64,000 bases of DNA, from assembly GCA_014873095.1 (NCBI GenBank), contig CP050848.1, positions 3,283,850-3,347,849 on the forward strand, in the 5' to 3' direction. Positions 9,232 through 19,021 of this stretch are shown here, in pieces (position 1 is the stretch's first letter; the number at the start of each line of letters is the position of its first letter). Origin of the DNA: Planctomycetales bacterium ZRK34. GTDB taxonomy: Bacteria; Planctomycetota; Phycisphaerae; Phycisphaerales; Zrk34. The notes under the pieces were generated by a model, which saw only the letters and a program-made list of their open reading frames with translations, made no database searches and was not told the origin of the DNA. The position numbers and the translations under genes were made by a program.

Positions 9232-10098
9232 ATGTCGATCCATGTTAGAACGTCACGTGCGATTGTCCTGTTGACTATGGTCGCGCTAGCCATGGCTGGA
9301 TGCGTTAGTAGTTCTCTTCAAGCGATTCACGACAATTACAGAAGCGAGTTTCAATCGCAGCTCGGGCGGGTGTCGGCGATCACCAAGGCCGAGCAAGGAG
9401 CCGCTTCTCTGAAGGCCGAGCAGTTTCCTGTCACCCTCGCTGCGATCGCAAAGTTCCGTCAGGACTATCCCAACCAGGATGATGCGAACAAACACATCAC
9501 GGTGCTTGAAGCAATGATATATTTGCAGACGCAGCGCTACGGCCATGCGCGTTTGGCTGCAAGCGTCGCGGGTGGAATGCAGGGCGCCAGTCTGAACACC
9601 TATGGTGGGGGGCTGACGAGGGATGAGCTATTCCTGCAGGCGCTGCTAGTTAATCCAGGCATGATCGACGCGTGGGAGATCCTTCTGCCCGGCGACACAC
9701 TTCAGGATGGTGACGAGGAACTCTATCGCCAGACCGCTGACTCGCTGGCGAAGATTGCCATGGCTGATGCAGATAATGTGCCAGCAGGTGATGGCGGTCG
9801 GGCCTACATAGCCGCTACCGCGGCGTTGATGCGAATGAAAGAAATGGACTACCGTATCGTTCTGGAGAAGAGCAAATTGAAAAAACCGAACCCAGATAAG
9901 GACGCAATTAACAAGGAGGTCATTCGTCTCAAACAAGAGTACGGGAAGAAAATTGAAGAATTGATGAAACCTCACCTCACGCCGATTGAGCTGGGCGCGG
10001 CAGACAATGACGCCCAGGAGCTGTCGGAATGGGCCATACGATACCGCTACGTACGTATTTACAAAATTGGGCAGCACCTACGGATGGCCACAGAATAA
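9232..10098 (+). CDS. Putative lipoprotein with TPR-like helical domain
   Basis: A 288-aa protein. The ATG at 9232 follows AAAGGAAAA at good spacing; the frame extends upstream into the previous gene but that part is not conserved-looking. The N-terminus has two Arg, a hydrophobic run and LAMAGC, a lipobox, so the mature protein should be lipid-anchored at a Cys near residue 23. The rest is helical, with patterns like AIAKFRQDYPNQDDANKHIT that resemble tetratricopeptide helices, and a Lys/Glu-rich stretch near residues 200-235. It likely forms an operon with the large helical protein upstream. Function unknown. Confidence 0.7.
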   Translation: MSIHVRTSRAIVLLTMVALAMAGCVSSSLQAIHDNYRSEFQSQLGRVSAITKAEQGAASLKAEQFPVTLAAIAKFRQDYPNQDDANKHITVLEAMIYLQTQRYGHARLAASVAGGMQGASLNTYGGGLTRDELFLQALLVNPGMIDAWEILLPGDTLQDGDEELYRQTADSLAKIAMADADNVPAGDGGRAYIAATAALMRMKEMDYRIVLEKSKLKKPNPDKDAINKEVIRLKQEYGKKIEELMKPHLTPIELGAADNDAQELSEWAIRYRYVRIYKIGQHLRMATE

Positions 10099-10249
10099 AC
10101 TCAAGCTGTGGAACGTATCAGTAGGCGTCGGATCCAGCGATGATGCGATGACTCAGTATGCAGTGGTGGGCTGTGAATTTGCAATTAGTTGTGCAGACTG
10201 CCTGAGTTCGCCATACATTGTGCCGAAGAAGCAAAATAGCATCGTGGCA

Positions 10250-11566
10250 TTATGATAAAATGTACTGACTCTTAAATACACGATCTACAATTGGATCGAA
10301 GCACGACTGGGCCTGCACTTCAGATGACCAATAAGCGCTATGTAGAAATACACCACGGTATAGCATCTTGCTAATCAGGCTGAGGCGAGTATTAATGCCC
10401 CAATAGTCTTCGGTGATATCTTCCGTGGGTGTCAATCGATCATCATCTTCCTTCATGGCGAATCCTGGAAATGTTTGGGCTGAAACAGGATCATCCCGAA
10501 TTGCAATATTGTACCACTTGAGCGATTTTGAAGCCTGACGTGGTATATTAATCCGATCGGGCCAGATCACGCTGATGAAGTCTAATGGACAGCCTATGGT
10601 GGTTATGGAGTCTACGCTATCAAGAACTCGGGACGATGTTTCACCAACTGGCAGCATGGTGTCGAGTGCGACAATTGATCCAAAGCTGTAACCAAGAATG
10701 TGTACGTAAGTGAACTGATCAAGCAAGCCGTCATCTGCTAGTTGTTCAAGCAAATTGGCTGTAAGCCTGCGAGCTCTTTCGGCGCCCTGGTCGGCGTGTA
10801 AATATTCCAAGAATACTAGAAATCCGACGGTCGACTCCATGACACTTTTGCGCCATTGGCGGGGAAGGAATGGAACTACGGCAGATTGTATTAAGACCAA
10901 TACTGGAACAGCTGAAACTAGGACTGACCAACCCTTCGATATAAGTACATATTTGTCTTGCGCAGGGTGCTGTTGGTGTATGAGAGTATTGACAAGATCG
11001 TCAGTATCGTCATTACCCGCTAAGGAAGATGCATGCTGTTGTGAATCGGTTGCGTATTTCGGCAAAGTGGCAATCCAGCCTAGCAGCCCCATTGCGAGGA
11101 TGGCGAAGTATGTGGCAAGTAAAACAATGATGAGGCTTGACCAAATAACCCAGCGGGCTCTTGCTGCAGGTGGCGAATTCGTGAGCGACTTGGCGAACTG
11201 TGGAATACAAAAGAAGAGGTAGAATGATACGCAAATCAGCCTCAGCCATGCGGGCCGCTCATTCATTCGGCGTGTCAAGGGTTCCATGAAGTCAATTCGG
11301 AACACATCTATTTGTGCTGATACATCGTTGTTGTCAATTCACTCGACAATGGCATGTTCTGCTGCCATATCCTCCGAGTAGTGGTAAGATCGCGGCGGGT
11401 TTACTCGAAATTGGCTTGATCGAGTATTAGCATGATGATTAAGTGCATGAGCCAGACGTCGTGCTATTCCTCCAGCTGACTGGTCCATACTCCCAGAGCA
11501 CATTCCTGGAAGAAATAACACAGCAGTACGCTCGATGTTGGGCGAGTTCTCTGTGGTATTAGGCAT
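10250..11566 (-). pseudogene. Membrane-associated alpha/beta hydrolase interrupted by an in-frame TGA
   Basis: Two pieces lie in the same frame, separated only by a TGA at 11339-11341. The first (75 codons, 11341-11566) contains TAVLFLPGMCSGSMDQ, the first strand and oxyanion loop of an alpha/beta hydrolase. The second (from a GTG at 11305) has two hydrophobic segments (WVIWSSLIIVLLATYFAIL and VLVSAVPVLVLIQSAVV), the nucleophile elbow GYSFGS and a late HS that could carry the catalytic His. Neither half alone makes a hydrolase. The gene starts 24 nt after the lipase-like gene at 11591-13174, as an operon partner. A recent nonsense mutation, a sequencing error or readthrough are all possible; other genes here use TGA as stop. 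Confidence 0.7.
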
Positions 11567-11590
11567 GTGAAAATCTCGCCATCGTTATAT

Positions 11591-13174
11591 TTAGGCATTC
11601 CACGGACGCGCACAAAGCACCAATTCTGCATCAATGCCCGGTTTGGTGTGTTGTTGGATGGGGATGCGAAACTCCAGGCCTGCGGCAGTGTTCCGCGGAT
11701 CAATGGTGGTCGTCGCCCGGTTCGGTGTGCGTGAATCGTAGCCGACTCTGATACGCCAGGTCGATTGCGTATCTTGAGGTGGCAGCGCTTCCAAATTAAT
11801 CTTGTCTCGATACAGGTAGCCACCGTCATAATGATGATCGAACCAGAGCAGTCCATCCACTTCGTATTGAGGGACGAGCACACCCAGGTCAATACTGAAC
11901 CCGAGTGAGCCACGCCGTTGTTTTATGCGATGCTGGGCGGACAGGAATGTCGAAAACAGGTAAGGATGTCGTGGTCCTGTCAGTCCCAGTTTCTGCGGCA
12001 GGAGAAGTTCATCAAAAGTGCGGAAGACAGCCGAACCTTCGTCCACTGTTCGCCGGTGCAAGTCAAAGCGGGCACCACGTGTTCGGACGACGGCCTCAAA
12101 ATGGTAGGATGCCCGAATCTTCTTCTGTTGCTTGAACGCCTTGTCAACATCAGGTGGCAGTGTTAATTGCTTGATTTCGAGATGTCCATCAACGCGTATG
12201 TTGCCGAAAAGAAATCGAGCTAGATTCTGATAGCCTTCTTCAGAATTGACAATTCCGTAGTGGCCTGAGTGACTGCGGTGCACGAAGGCGCGAGGTGAAT
12301 GTTTATTGACTTGCTGTCCATTAACAGGCCAGGGGCCCCAGGTTGTCGCGTTGGCGATGCGTACTAGCCCATCGCTCATTGGACCGACCATGGTGCGGGC
12401 CATGCCGGCGGCGACAGTATAGTCCCGGTAGTTTGTACCCACGAGGTTAAAGCATCGATCGGGATCAATGCCCCCGTCCAGGTTGCTTACATTGTCACCA
12501 TTGCCTGCGAGGCCAAGGTACATGCGCATTCGATCGCGATTGAAGTTGTCAGCGTTGTTACGTGAAAAGAAGCCCGGAACATTGCCGACCAGATTTAGTT
12601 CGATGCCGTTGTGAGGTGTGGCATAGGTGAGCACTTTGTCAACTGCCTTGCGGGCTTCTGAAAACGCTTGAGACTCATTGGCGTCGACAAGCTGATCATT
12701 TTGAAGGAAACAGCGGCACACGAGCCCACCCATTGAGTGGGCAATGAGATACACGCGGAATTGTGTGTCGACGGCCGAATCCTGAACGCGATATCGCTCA
12801 CGAAGTCGCAAGATCAGACGCCCCAGTCCTCGAGCGTATTCTTCGATCTCAGGCCGTACACCTGGACCCAATTCCTCTGAAACCTGATCGTAATAGCGAT
12901 AAATGAAGATAGACCGTGATCTGGGATTAAATGATGCGGGCAACTCTTGACCAGATTCATAAACGTCTTGATAGTCGTAGTCTTTCATGAGCCGGACTAG
13001 CGGCGATTCAAAATAGTGTCTGTCCACTTTGCCGGTCCACAACTGCCGTAGCTTCGTAGAACCCAGGTTGAAGCCCATGTATGGATCAGCCACAGTGTCT
13101 TCGACCTCGGATTGACTGCCTGCATATCCACGCACATAGATGATTGGGTAGTATGGTGGCTCGAAGAAAGACAT
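11591..13174 (-). CDS. Lipase-like alpha/beta hydrolase
   Basis: A 527-aa protein. I take the ATG at 13174, preceded by GGGGGA, rather than the open extension to 13228. It opens with PIIYVRGYAGS, then has VYLIAHSMGGLVCRCFL, the GxSxG-type nucleophile elbow (AHSMGG) of PGAP1/lipase-like serine hydrolases, and HSGHYGIVNSEEG, which may supply the catalytic His. The last 180 residues are a separate beta-rich domain of unknown role. No signal peptide is seen, suggesting a cytoplasmic enzyme. The broken hydrolase follows 24 nt downstream. Substrate unknown. Confidence 0.75.
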   Translation of the reverse strand: MSFFEPPYYPIIYVRGYAGSQSEVEDTVADPYMGFNLGSTKLRQLWTGKVDRHYFESPLVRLMKDYDYQDVYESGQELPASFNPRSRSIFIYRYYDQVSEELGPGVRPEIEEYARGLGRLILRLRERYRVQDSAVDTQFRVYLIAHSMGGLVCRCFLQNDQLVDANESQAFSEARKAVDKVLTYATPHNGIELNLVGNVPGFFSRNNADNFNRDRMRMYLGLAGNGDNVSNLDGGIDPDRCFNLVGTNYRDYTVAAGMARTMVGPMSDGLVRIANATTWGPWPVNGQQVNKHSPRAFVHRSHSGHYGIVNSEEGYQNLARFLFGNIRVDGHLEIKQLTLPPDVDKAFKQQKKIRASYHFEAVVRTRGARFDLHRRTVDEGSAVFRTFDELLLPQKLGLTGPRHPYLFSTFLSAQHRIKQRRGSLGFSIDLGVLVPQYEVDGLLWFDHHYDGGYLYRDKINLEALPPQDTQSTWRIRVGYDSRTPNRATTTIDPRNTAAGLEFRIPIQQHTKPGIDAELVLCARPWNA

Positions 13175-13452
13175 AACTGGTCCCCCGTGTGACAAGATTG
13201 TGTTAGAACTGCATCCCCGATTGGCCATGTCGACACACTACAACTTGCCGTACAGTGCTCATTTCAAAGTGAACCCCAAAAGAACACTACTGACCTTAAT
13301 GTCAAAATAATTTATTGAAGTCGGGCTGTCAATACTATTGTGGCTTGAACAGCCGAATCGTGCATAAACGCTAGATGTACATGTTGCCCTTCTTGCTGAA
13401 TCCATCGTATTTTGTAAGATGTTCGTGTTTCGGGGATATTGAGGAATCCCGC

Positions 13453-13890
13453 ATGTCCAATCTTACTACAGTGCTTCGTTCGGAAATATCGCGCATTGCA
13501 CGGAAGGAAATCCGATCACAAACCGCCACACTTCAGAAACAGTCCGCCCAGTATCGGCGTGATGTTGCTGAACTAAAGCGACAGGTCGTTGATCTCCAGC
13601 GTCGCTTGTCGTTCCTTGAGGGGCAGGAGAAGAAACGCATCGAGGAGCAACCATCAGAAAAGATTGCTGATGGCGCACGCTATTCGCCGAAATGGCTGGC
13701 ATCGCATCGCAAGAAACTCGGCCTCTCTGCCGCCGGTTACGGTAAGCTTGTGGGTGTATCCCAGTTGACGATCTACAACTGGGAACAGGGCAAGAGTAAC
13801 CCCCGTCAGGCACAGCTTGCCAAATGGGTTGCAATCCGTGGGTTAGGCAAGCGCGAGGCATTGAAGAGACTAGAAATGTTGGGGAATTAA
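13453..13890 (+). CDS. Coiled-coil + XRE-type HTH DNA-binding protein
   Basis: A 145-aa protein from the ATG at 13453, which follows GAGGAA. Residues about 20-70 form a charged coiled coil (DVAELKRQVVDLQRRLSFLE), and the C-terminal half carries LGLSAAGYGKLVGVSQLTIYNWEQGKSNPR, an XRE-like helix-turn-helix with the WExG signature. It should bind DNA as a dimer held by the coiled coil. The DUF6398-like gene follows 37 nt later. Its targets may include its own divergent upstream region. Confidence 0.75.
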   Translation: MSNLTTVLRSEISRIARKEIRSQTATLQKQSAQYRRDVAELKRQVVDLQRRLSFLEGQEKKRIEEQPSEKIADGARYSPKWLASHRKKLGLSAAGYGKLVGVSQLTIYNWEQGKSNPRQAQLAKWVAIRGLGKREALKRLEMLGN

Positions 13891-13927
13891 CTGAAATGCG
13901 CTATTGTGTTCTGTTCGGAGCACGACC

Positions 13928-14239
13928 ATGGACGCCAGAGTCGCTGAGTTCGAATCGGAGTGTCGTAAGCATTTGGATCGGTTCTTTGCAGTGTTTCCGG
14001 ATGCAATGATGCAGATGCGAGCACACAAATCGCTGCGTCTTCTGCGGGCGAATGATAAGCAGCTTCAGGGCAAAGCTGAAGGTTGGGCGGCAGGTATTGT
14101 CTACGCCGTCTACACAGATGGGAAGATCCCCTGCGGCATTCCTGGGATTCTCAACCGCGACTTCGAGGCGCTGATGGGCGTGACGATGGGTACTGTGCGC
14201 GATCGGGCGGCTAGGGTAATGGATATCTTAGATCTATGA
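13928..14239 (+). CDS. DUF6398-like protein
   Basis: A 103-aa protein from an ATG at 13928; the frame is open to 13904. The segment GKAEGWAAGIVYAVYTDGKIP followed by a probable HTH (LMGVTMGTVRDRAARVMDIL) matches what I remember of DUF6398: a small all-helical domain with a conserved WAAGxxYA and a DNA-binding-like end. Function is not established. The TPR gene on the other strand converges 77 nt downstream. Confidence 0.6.
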   Translation: MDARVAEFESECRKHLDRFFAVFPDAMMQMRAHKSLRLLRANDKQLQGKAEGWAAGIVYAVYTDGKIPCGIPGILNRDFEALMGVTMGTVRDRAARVMDILDL

Positions 14240-14316
14240 GTTGTTTTAGCGGATTGCCCGCGGTGATCGACTGGAATCGAGATGGGCATGGAGGCATGGG
14301 GTAAGGTAGTATCACG

Positions 14317-15084
14317 CTACGTACAAGCGCTCTTGAGCCACTGCTTGGCTTTTGGGTGTTTTTTCCACGCTTCCCAGAGCGTATCTGCGCAGTAAATGGC
14401 TTCCGTGTCATCGCCAGGAGAATAATAATCTGGTCGCTGGCGCGGACGACGTTTTTGGTTGGTCAGGTAAAGTTCGACTTGCGGATTCTGTTTGCGTGCA
14501 ATCGCCAGGAGAGAATCAGCCCGCTTCTGGTAGCCCGTGGTATGGGCCAGAAGCACGCGCGCCCAGCACGGGACCGCCATCCAGTTGTTCTCGTATCGTT
14601 TGAGCAGCGTTTCAGCGTCGTTGTAGCGTTTGCGCTGTAGATAGCAACCGGTTAGTGTGTCACGCATACCCTGATTATCGTTTGGATTTAGGGCAAGCAT
14701 TTCCTCCTGAATTTCGATCGCCTCGTCGATACATACAGCCGTGCCCCATTGAAGCAAGCCATCGACTAACTGGGCCATGGCGCGCATGAGCGGGCGGGTT
14801 TCGATCAGGAGCCAGAAGTTGCCGCGTTCGTGCTTGAAATAATCGGAGCCGAGGTCTTGTCGGCCGGCTTGGACCGCGTGACGCATGGCTTCAATGTAGT
14901 CCCGCACGTGATCTAATTCGAGTTCAGCCAGCATCGTTAAGGCGTCGACGCAGTTCGAGTAGATGCGTAATGCCTGACGACACAAGTCCGCCGCGCGGCC
15001 ATTGTCGTGGCCGATGATCTCCATCGCCTGCCACATCAGGTCCTGAGCTTTCTTGCGTGCGGATTGGGATCGCTCAAAGATCAT
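14317..15084 (-). CDS. Tetratricopeptide-repeat protein (ST7-like)
   Basis: A 255-aa helical protein; the frame runs to a GTG at 15102 but the ATG at 15084 is as plausible. It shows TPR-like helix pairs (ALRIYSNCVDALTMLAEL; AIEIQEEMLALNPNDNQGMR) and resembles the bacterial proteins annotated as ST7-like, in which NPNDNQGxR is conserved. It ends in a short Lys/Ala-rich helix. It sits just downstream of the tyrosine recombinase on the same strand. Role unknown; likely a protein-interaction scaffold. Confidence 0.65.
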   Translation of the reverse strand: MIFERSQSARKKAQDLMWQAMEIIGHDNGRAADLCRQALRIYSNCVDALTMLAELELDHVRDYIEAMRHAVQAGRQDLGSDYFKHERGNFWLLIETRPLMRAMAQLVDGLLQWGTAVCIDEAIEIQEEMLALNPNDNQGMRDTLTGCYLQRKRYNDAETLLKRYENNWMAVPCWARVLLAHTTGYQKRADSLLAIARKQNPQVELYLTNQKRRPRQRPDYYSPGDDTEAIYCADTLWEAWKKHPKAKQWLKSACT

Positions 15085-15108
15085 AGGGGGCAATTTACAC
15101 ACGACGCG

Positions 15109-16308
15109 TCATCGGGTCCAGTTGTTAGATGCATCGGTTCTGCGCGTTGTGGTTGGCAAGCATATTTCATTTTGAGTAGGTTGCCCGGAGTCTCGTAAAT
15201 AGGTCATAACCTGCTGAAGTTGTCGGTTCAGCATAGCAATTTCTTGATTGGGTGTCCCCTGGCTGTCCGACGATGGCGGCGCCTGTTGTTTCTGAAATAC
15301 CTTGGCCACGACCTGGTTAATCGAATGGCTCTTGTTCAGATGGGTATAGCCAAGTGTCGTCGCAATCGATGAGTGCCCAGCGACATTGGCAACATCTCGA
15401 ATGTCGACACCCTGTTTCTGGTACCGTGAGATTGCGGAATGTCGGTTCAGGTAGCCGTACACATTCTTGGTTAGGCCGGCTTGTTTGGCGGCACGCTTGA
15501 AGGTTCTCGATACGTAAGATTTAGGAACTGGCTCCTCAGGAGAAGAGCTGCTCGGGAACACATGCCAGTGTGGTAAGGGCATACCAATTGATCCCTTAGT
15601 CTTAGAACGGCTGTCGCCAACGTGATAGTTCCTGTGCCACTCGATAAGGAACCTGCAGGCGATATCATCGAAGGGCATTTCTCTGGAACGCCCGGTCTTT
15701 GTGTCATGAACGCGAATACGTTTTTCCGAGAGCAAAACGTCACGCCAACGCAGATCCCGAATCTCCTTGGTTCGTGCCGGTGTGGCACCGTGGAGTGCGA
15801 TTAATGCGCGGTCACGAAGGCGCGAGCAGCTCGCCCACATTCTACGCACATCGTCTTCAGTGAGCAGGTCATTTTCCGTCAATCGGTCGGCCAGCGGGCG
15901 TGTTCTCCAGCGAGCTATCGGGAATCCACTTTCGTCAACAAAGTCATTGAATCGAATGCTCCAATCCTTAAAACGCCACCTAAGGAAAGCACGTCGGCTC
16001 ATGAACAGATATTCGCCTGTCGATTTTTTCGTTTCATCCGACCTATCAGAATGGTAGAGAACCTTGAGGAATTGCTTCACATCGTTGAGCGTGAAATTAT
16101 CAGTGAGAGAGCGATCAACGACATATCTGAAATTCAGAATTGCACGTTGAACATCCAGTAGCTTGTTTGGATTGAACGTGATCGAACGGTATTCCAGGTA
16201 GTCATCCAGGAGCTTCAGTTCCTCGGGGGACAGCGTCGCCTTGTACGACTCGGCGCCCTTCGGATACTTTGTCCGGTTCCTCAGATCGAGTAGCTTTTGC
16301 TTTGCCAT
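15109..16308 (-). CDS. Tyrosine recombinase / site-specific integrase
   Basis: A 399-aa protein from the ATG at 16308; an earlier TTG is possible. The C-terminal catalytic domain has ATPARTKEIRDLRW (first Arg), a Lys in HDTKTGRSREMPF, YLNRHSAISRYQKQG (second Arg, in place of the usual HxLRH), VAGHSSIATTLGYTH with the histidine and the nucleophilic Tyr. The N-terminal 130 residues resemble a SAM-like core-binding domain. It could move the surrounding accessory DNA. The first His of HxxR is a Tyr here, a substitution tolerated in many family members. No att sites could be assigned to it. Confidence 0.85.
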   Translation of the reverse strand: MAKQKLLDLRNRTKYPKGAESYKATLSPEELKLLDDYLEYRSITFNPNKLLDVQRAILNFRYVVDRSLTDNFTLNDVKQFLKVLYHSDRSDETKKSTGEYLFMSRRAFLRWRFKDWSIRFNDFVDESGFPIARWRTRPLADRLTENDLLTEDDVRRMWASCSRLRDRALIALHGATPARTKEIRDLRWRDVLLSEKRIRVHDTKTGRSREMPFDDIACRFLIEWHRNYHVGDSRSKTKGSIGMPLPHWHVFPSSSSPEEPVPKSYVSRTFKRAAKQAGLTKNVYGYLNRHSAISRYQKQGVDIRDVANVAGHSSIATTLGYTHLNKSHSINQVVAKVFQKQQAPPSSDSQGTPNQEIAMLNRQLQQVMTYLRDSGQPTQNEICLPTTTRRTDASNNWTR

Positions 16309-16643
16309 GTTCAGTGTAAGCCACGCGCATATAAAAGCCTTCAACCGATTTATCCGTCGACTAACCCTTGAAGAGGAGGGATCAATCGCTTACTCAATCG
16401 AGGCTAAGACGAATCAGCTGAAACATTATCGCATGTGATTGTTGTTGTATGATGATTGGAATATAAATACTTTGTTGTGATATACATGTATCACATGTTC
16501 GTTTAATTGCATGAGGCCGTATCCTATGATCATCGAGACAGTATAAGACAAGTCCCAGAGTTGACATGTGGAGGATATTGTCTAGCATCTAGGATACTTA
16601 GAGATAGTCTAAATGCAAATCTATTACAAACGGGGCTCTCATA
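16309..16643. other. AT-rich intergenic region, no gene seen
   Basis: About 335 bases between the divergent recombinase and the HD/eIF2B-like gene. It is strongly AT-rich compared with neighbours and contains an inverted repeat at 16476-16495. It probably holds both promoters. The ATG at 16644 has no strong ribosome site ahead of it. Confidence 0.4.
16476..16495. promoter_or_regulatory. Inverted repeat TGTGATA-N6-TATCACA, possible operator
   Basis: Seven-base arms separated by TACATG, about 150 bases upstream of the HD/eIF2B-like gene. The outer TGTGA/TCACA recalls CRP/FNR sites, but the spacing between those halves is 10 rather than 6, so I do not assign it to that family. Confidence 0.35.
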
Positions 16644-18533
16644 ATGACTGATTGGATGAATGTCATCAATAGTGATAGTCGTATTATTCATTCACGTCTT
16701 CGAGAAATCGTTCGCGAGGACAGCCTGTGCTCGAAGCGATTTGAAGAAGCACAGGCACTGGCCATTGGCTTGTACGATCCCAATCAGCCACCTCATCCAA
16801 AACAACTAATCCCATACTTTACTGAACACCGCATTCCGCACCTGATTACGGTCGAAGATTTGGCAAACAGATTGCTTTTCGGCGAACCGAATGAAGACGA
16901 TCTTTCGGAGGCAAACTGGCTGCTAACGCCCTACGCCGAGGAAGCAATGTATCTTCTGTCAGCAATTTGGCTACACGACATTGGCCTAATCGCTGGCATA
17001 TTTCCAACAGATCAAGTTGGGCCCACCACAGATTGGCGTGAAATTCGCGATACACATGAAGATCGCGCAGCAAACTATATCTTAAATGGGTGGCATGAAT
17101 ACTGTAGGCAGTGGGGACCAAATCAGAAAAAAAATCTTGCAGAGATTGTTATTTATCATCGACAGAAATGGGATCTTGCAGAAATGACTTGTCCTAATAT
17201 CATAGGCGACACATGTCCCAATGTCCGAAGGCGAGAGCTTGCCGCAGTCTTACGTTTAGCCGATGCATGCCATATTGATGGCACTCGTTGTCCCGGTGAT
17301 CTGAAGGATTTATATTATGTCATGGGCATGCCGCATTCATCAGCAATACACTGGGGATTGCCGGAATTTATTTCCTCACTCCGATTTAATCATAGAAACA
17401 AGCAGATTAAATTAGATTGCGATCTTCCAGAAATTAGAACTTATGGCAATGTAACAGTAGATTTTAAACCAATTGTGATGCATGAAGTTATTGATAGTGT
17501 GCGTAGGGAACTTATTTCTGTGAAGCCATGGCTAGCATCCAATACTAACACATCTATTGACGATGTTGTGTGCGATTTTCATCGTCCACGAACAACGCGT
17601 GACCCCTCTCGTCCAATGGCTCAAATGTGGCCATATCTTATAGAGCGTGTAGCTTGTGCAAGCGAAGCTGCCTGTATGGTTGCAGCACTTGCTAGATCTG
17701 TTGGCAACGATACAACATCGTCAGCCGTAAATATTGACTCTATCAAACAGGTGCTCGGTGTTGCAATTCAAGCCCATGAGTATAATTTTATTGTTAATGA
17801 TCTGTGTGAACGACTACTACAATTTCTTGACTCTGAACCAAACGGCAAGCAATTAAATTCCTTCATTGATAACTTCTTGGATGAGCAGCAGGAAGCTGTG
17901 AATCAAGTGGTTGCTGTCGCAAAAAGCGCGCTACATATCAGCAACAAAGATTGGGTCTTTATTTACGGATACAGCGCTACCGTTGCAAAATACTTGTCAG
18001 AATTGATTCACGCAGGCTTTGATGGGATAGTTTGGGCGGTGAAATGCAAGCGTCGCCTCCCAGGAATGCCACCCTACTGGGATGAATCACAGCGGATGGT
18101 AACAGAATTAAAGTCAATCAACCCGCGTTGTGATATTCGACTTATTGATGTAGGCGATATTCACAGCTGGCTTGGTTTGGCAAACAAAAAGTATGTGGAT
18201 GCACATGTACTATTGGGCACACGAGGTATTTTTAATGGGGGTGAAGCATTATGTACAGTAGGCAATCGAACAATTGCGTCTGTTGCGCAAGAACACAATG
18301 TTCCTGTCTACCTATTGACTGGAATCAATAAGCGCCGATCCGGCAGCAAGTTTGATGAGCAAGTTGAAAGTAAGCTAGAAACGGCCTTAACCATACTTCG
18401 TAATAAAACTACTACAATAATGAGTTCCCCTCCTATCGATGTACTACCTAAAGATCTCTTCACCTTGATTTTTCCATCTGAAAACAACGGGGTGGCTGAT
18501 CAGAAGCCGTCCACGAGTGAAGACTCAAGTTGA
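16644..18533 (+). CDS. HD-domain protein fused to an eIF2B-like domain
   Basis: A 629-aa protein. Residues about 55-215 form an HD phosphohydrolase-like domain: FTEHRIPH, AIWLHDIG (H111, D112), DTHEDRAANYI, YHRQKW and RLADACHID, the pattern seen in large HD proteins that sit with HSP90-like ATPases. Residues about 410-590 resemble the Rossmann half of the eIF2B/MTR1P-isomerase family: IYGYSATVAKYLSEL, VDAHVLLGTRGIFNGG and HNVPVYLLTG. Such domains bind sugar phosphates or nucleotides. This suggests a sensor-effector that binds a nucleotide-like ligand and hydrolyses a phosphate; that is inference. Its 3' end overlaps the convergent gene at 18500 by 34 nt. Its lower GC marks it as recently acquired. 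Confidence 0.7.
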   Translation: MTDWMNVINSDSRIIHSRLREIVREDSLCSKRFEEAQALAIGLYDPNQPPHPKQLIPYFTEHRIPHLITVEDLANRLLFGEPNEDDLSEANWLLTPYAEEAMYLLSAIWLHDIGLIAGIFPTDQVGPTTDWREIRDTHEDRAANYILNGWHEYCRQWGPNQKKNLAEIVIYHRQKWDLAEMTCPNIIGDTCPNVRRRELAAVLRLADACHIDGTRCPGDLKDLYYVMGMPHSSAIHWGLPEFISSLRFNHRNKQIKLDCDLPEIRTYGNVTVDFKPIVMHEVIDSVRRELISVKPWLASNTNTSIDDVVCDFHRPRTTRDPSRPMAQMWPYLIERVACASEAACMVAALARSVGNDTTSSAVNIDSIKQVLGVAIQAHEYNFIVNDLCERLLQFLDSEPNGKQLNSFIDNFLDEQQEAVNQVVAVAKSALHISNKDWVFIYGYSATVAKYLSELIHAGFDGIVWAVKCKRRLPGMPPYWDESQRMVTELKSINPRCDIRLIDVGDIHSWLGLANKKYVDAHVLLGTRGIFNGGEALCTVGNRTIASVAQEHNVPVYLLTGINKRRSGSKFDEQVESKLETALTILRNKTTTIMSSPPIDVLPKDLFTLIFPSENNGVADQKPSTSEDSS

Positions 18534-18829
18534 GCTTGCACGTCAACATTGAATGACCTCAGCAGGTAACGATACTTCTCACCAGTCGAATAATCTCGCT
18601 CCAAAACACCAACAAGAAGCAGTTGTCGGCATACCCGACGTGCTTCCGAATCTTGCATATTCCCTGCTAAAGCAAGCGATGTGATCGAATGTGACTCGTG
18701 GCGTTCATCATACAGCTTTTTCACAAGATGACGCACATTGTCTGTTGATGGAGACCCGTCATCTTTTAACGCATGACGCGGAACAGTGCGTTTGTGTGAT
18801 ATGCTCAAGTATGTCATTGTGTCCGACAT
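18500..18829 (-). CDS. Small hypothetical protein, winged-helix-like
   Basis: A 109-aa protein whose ATG at 18829 follows GGAGGCGCTGG, a strong ribosome site. The middle (NVRHLVKKLYDERHESHSITSLALAGNMQDSEARRVCRQLLLVGVLERD) reads as a winged-helix unit with a recognition helix and a wing (YSTGEKYRYLL). It overlaps the 3' end of the HD/eIF2B-like gene in convergent orientation. Perhaps a local regulator; no family is recognised. Confidence 0.6.
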   Translation of the reverse strand: MSDTMTYLSISHKRTVPRHALKDDGSPSTDNVRHLVKKLYDERHESHSITSLALAGNMQDSEARRVCRQLLLVGVLERDYSTGEKYRYLLRSFNVDVQAQLESSLVDGF

Positions 18830-19021
18830 CCAGCGCCTCCAATCGCGATGACTTCGTGGTCAATTGAAATATTCGGCGTATGGAATTAAAATTCTTTAAC
18901 TGGCTGTGTATTTAAATGTTGTTATCGGAGCCATGGCATCAGTTTGACGATTCGCAATGATGTCGGATTTGCATTACCGGACTGGGGTCATTATTGGGGT
19001 GTGCAGTTCGCATAAGCCGCG

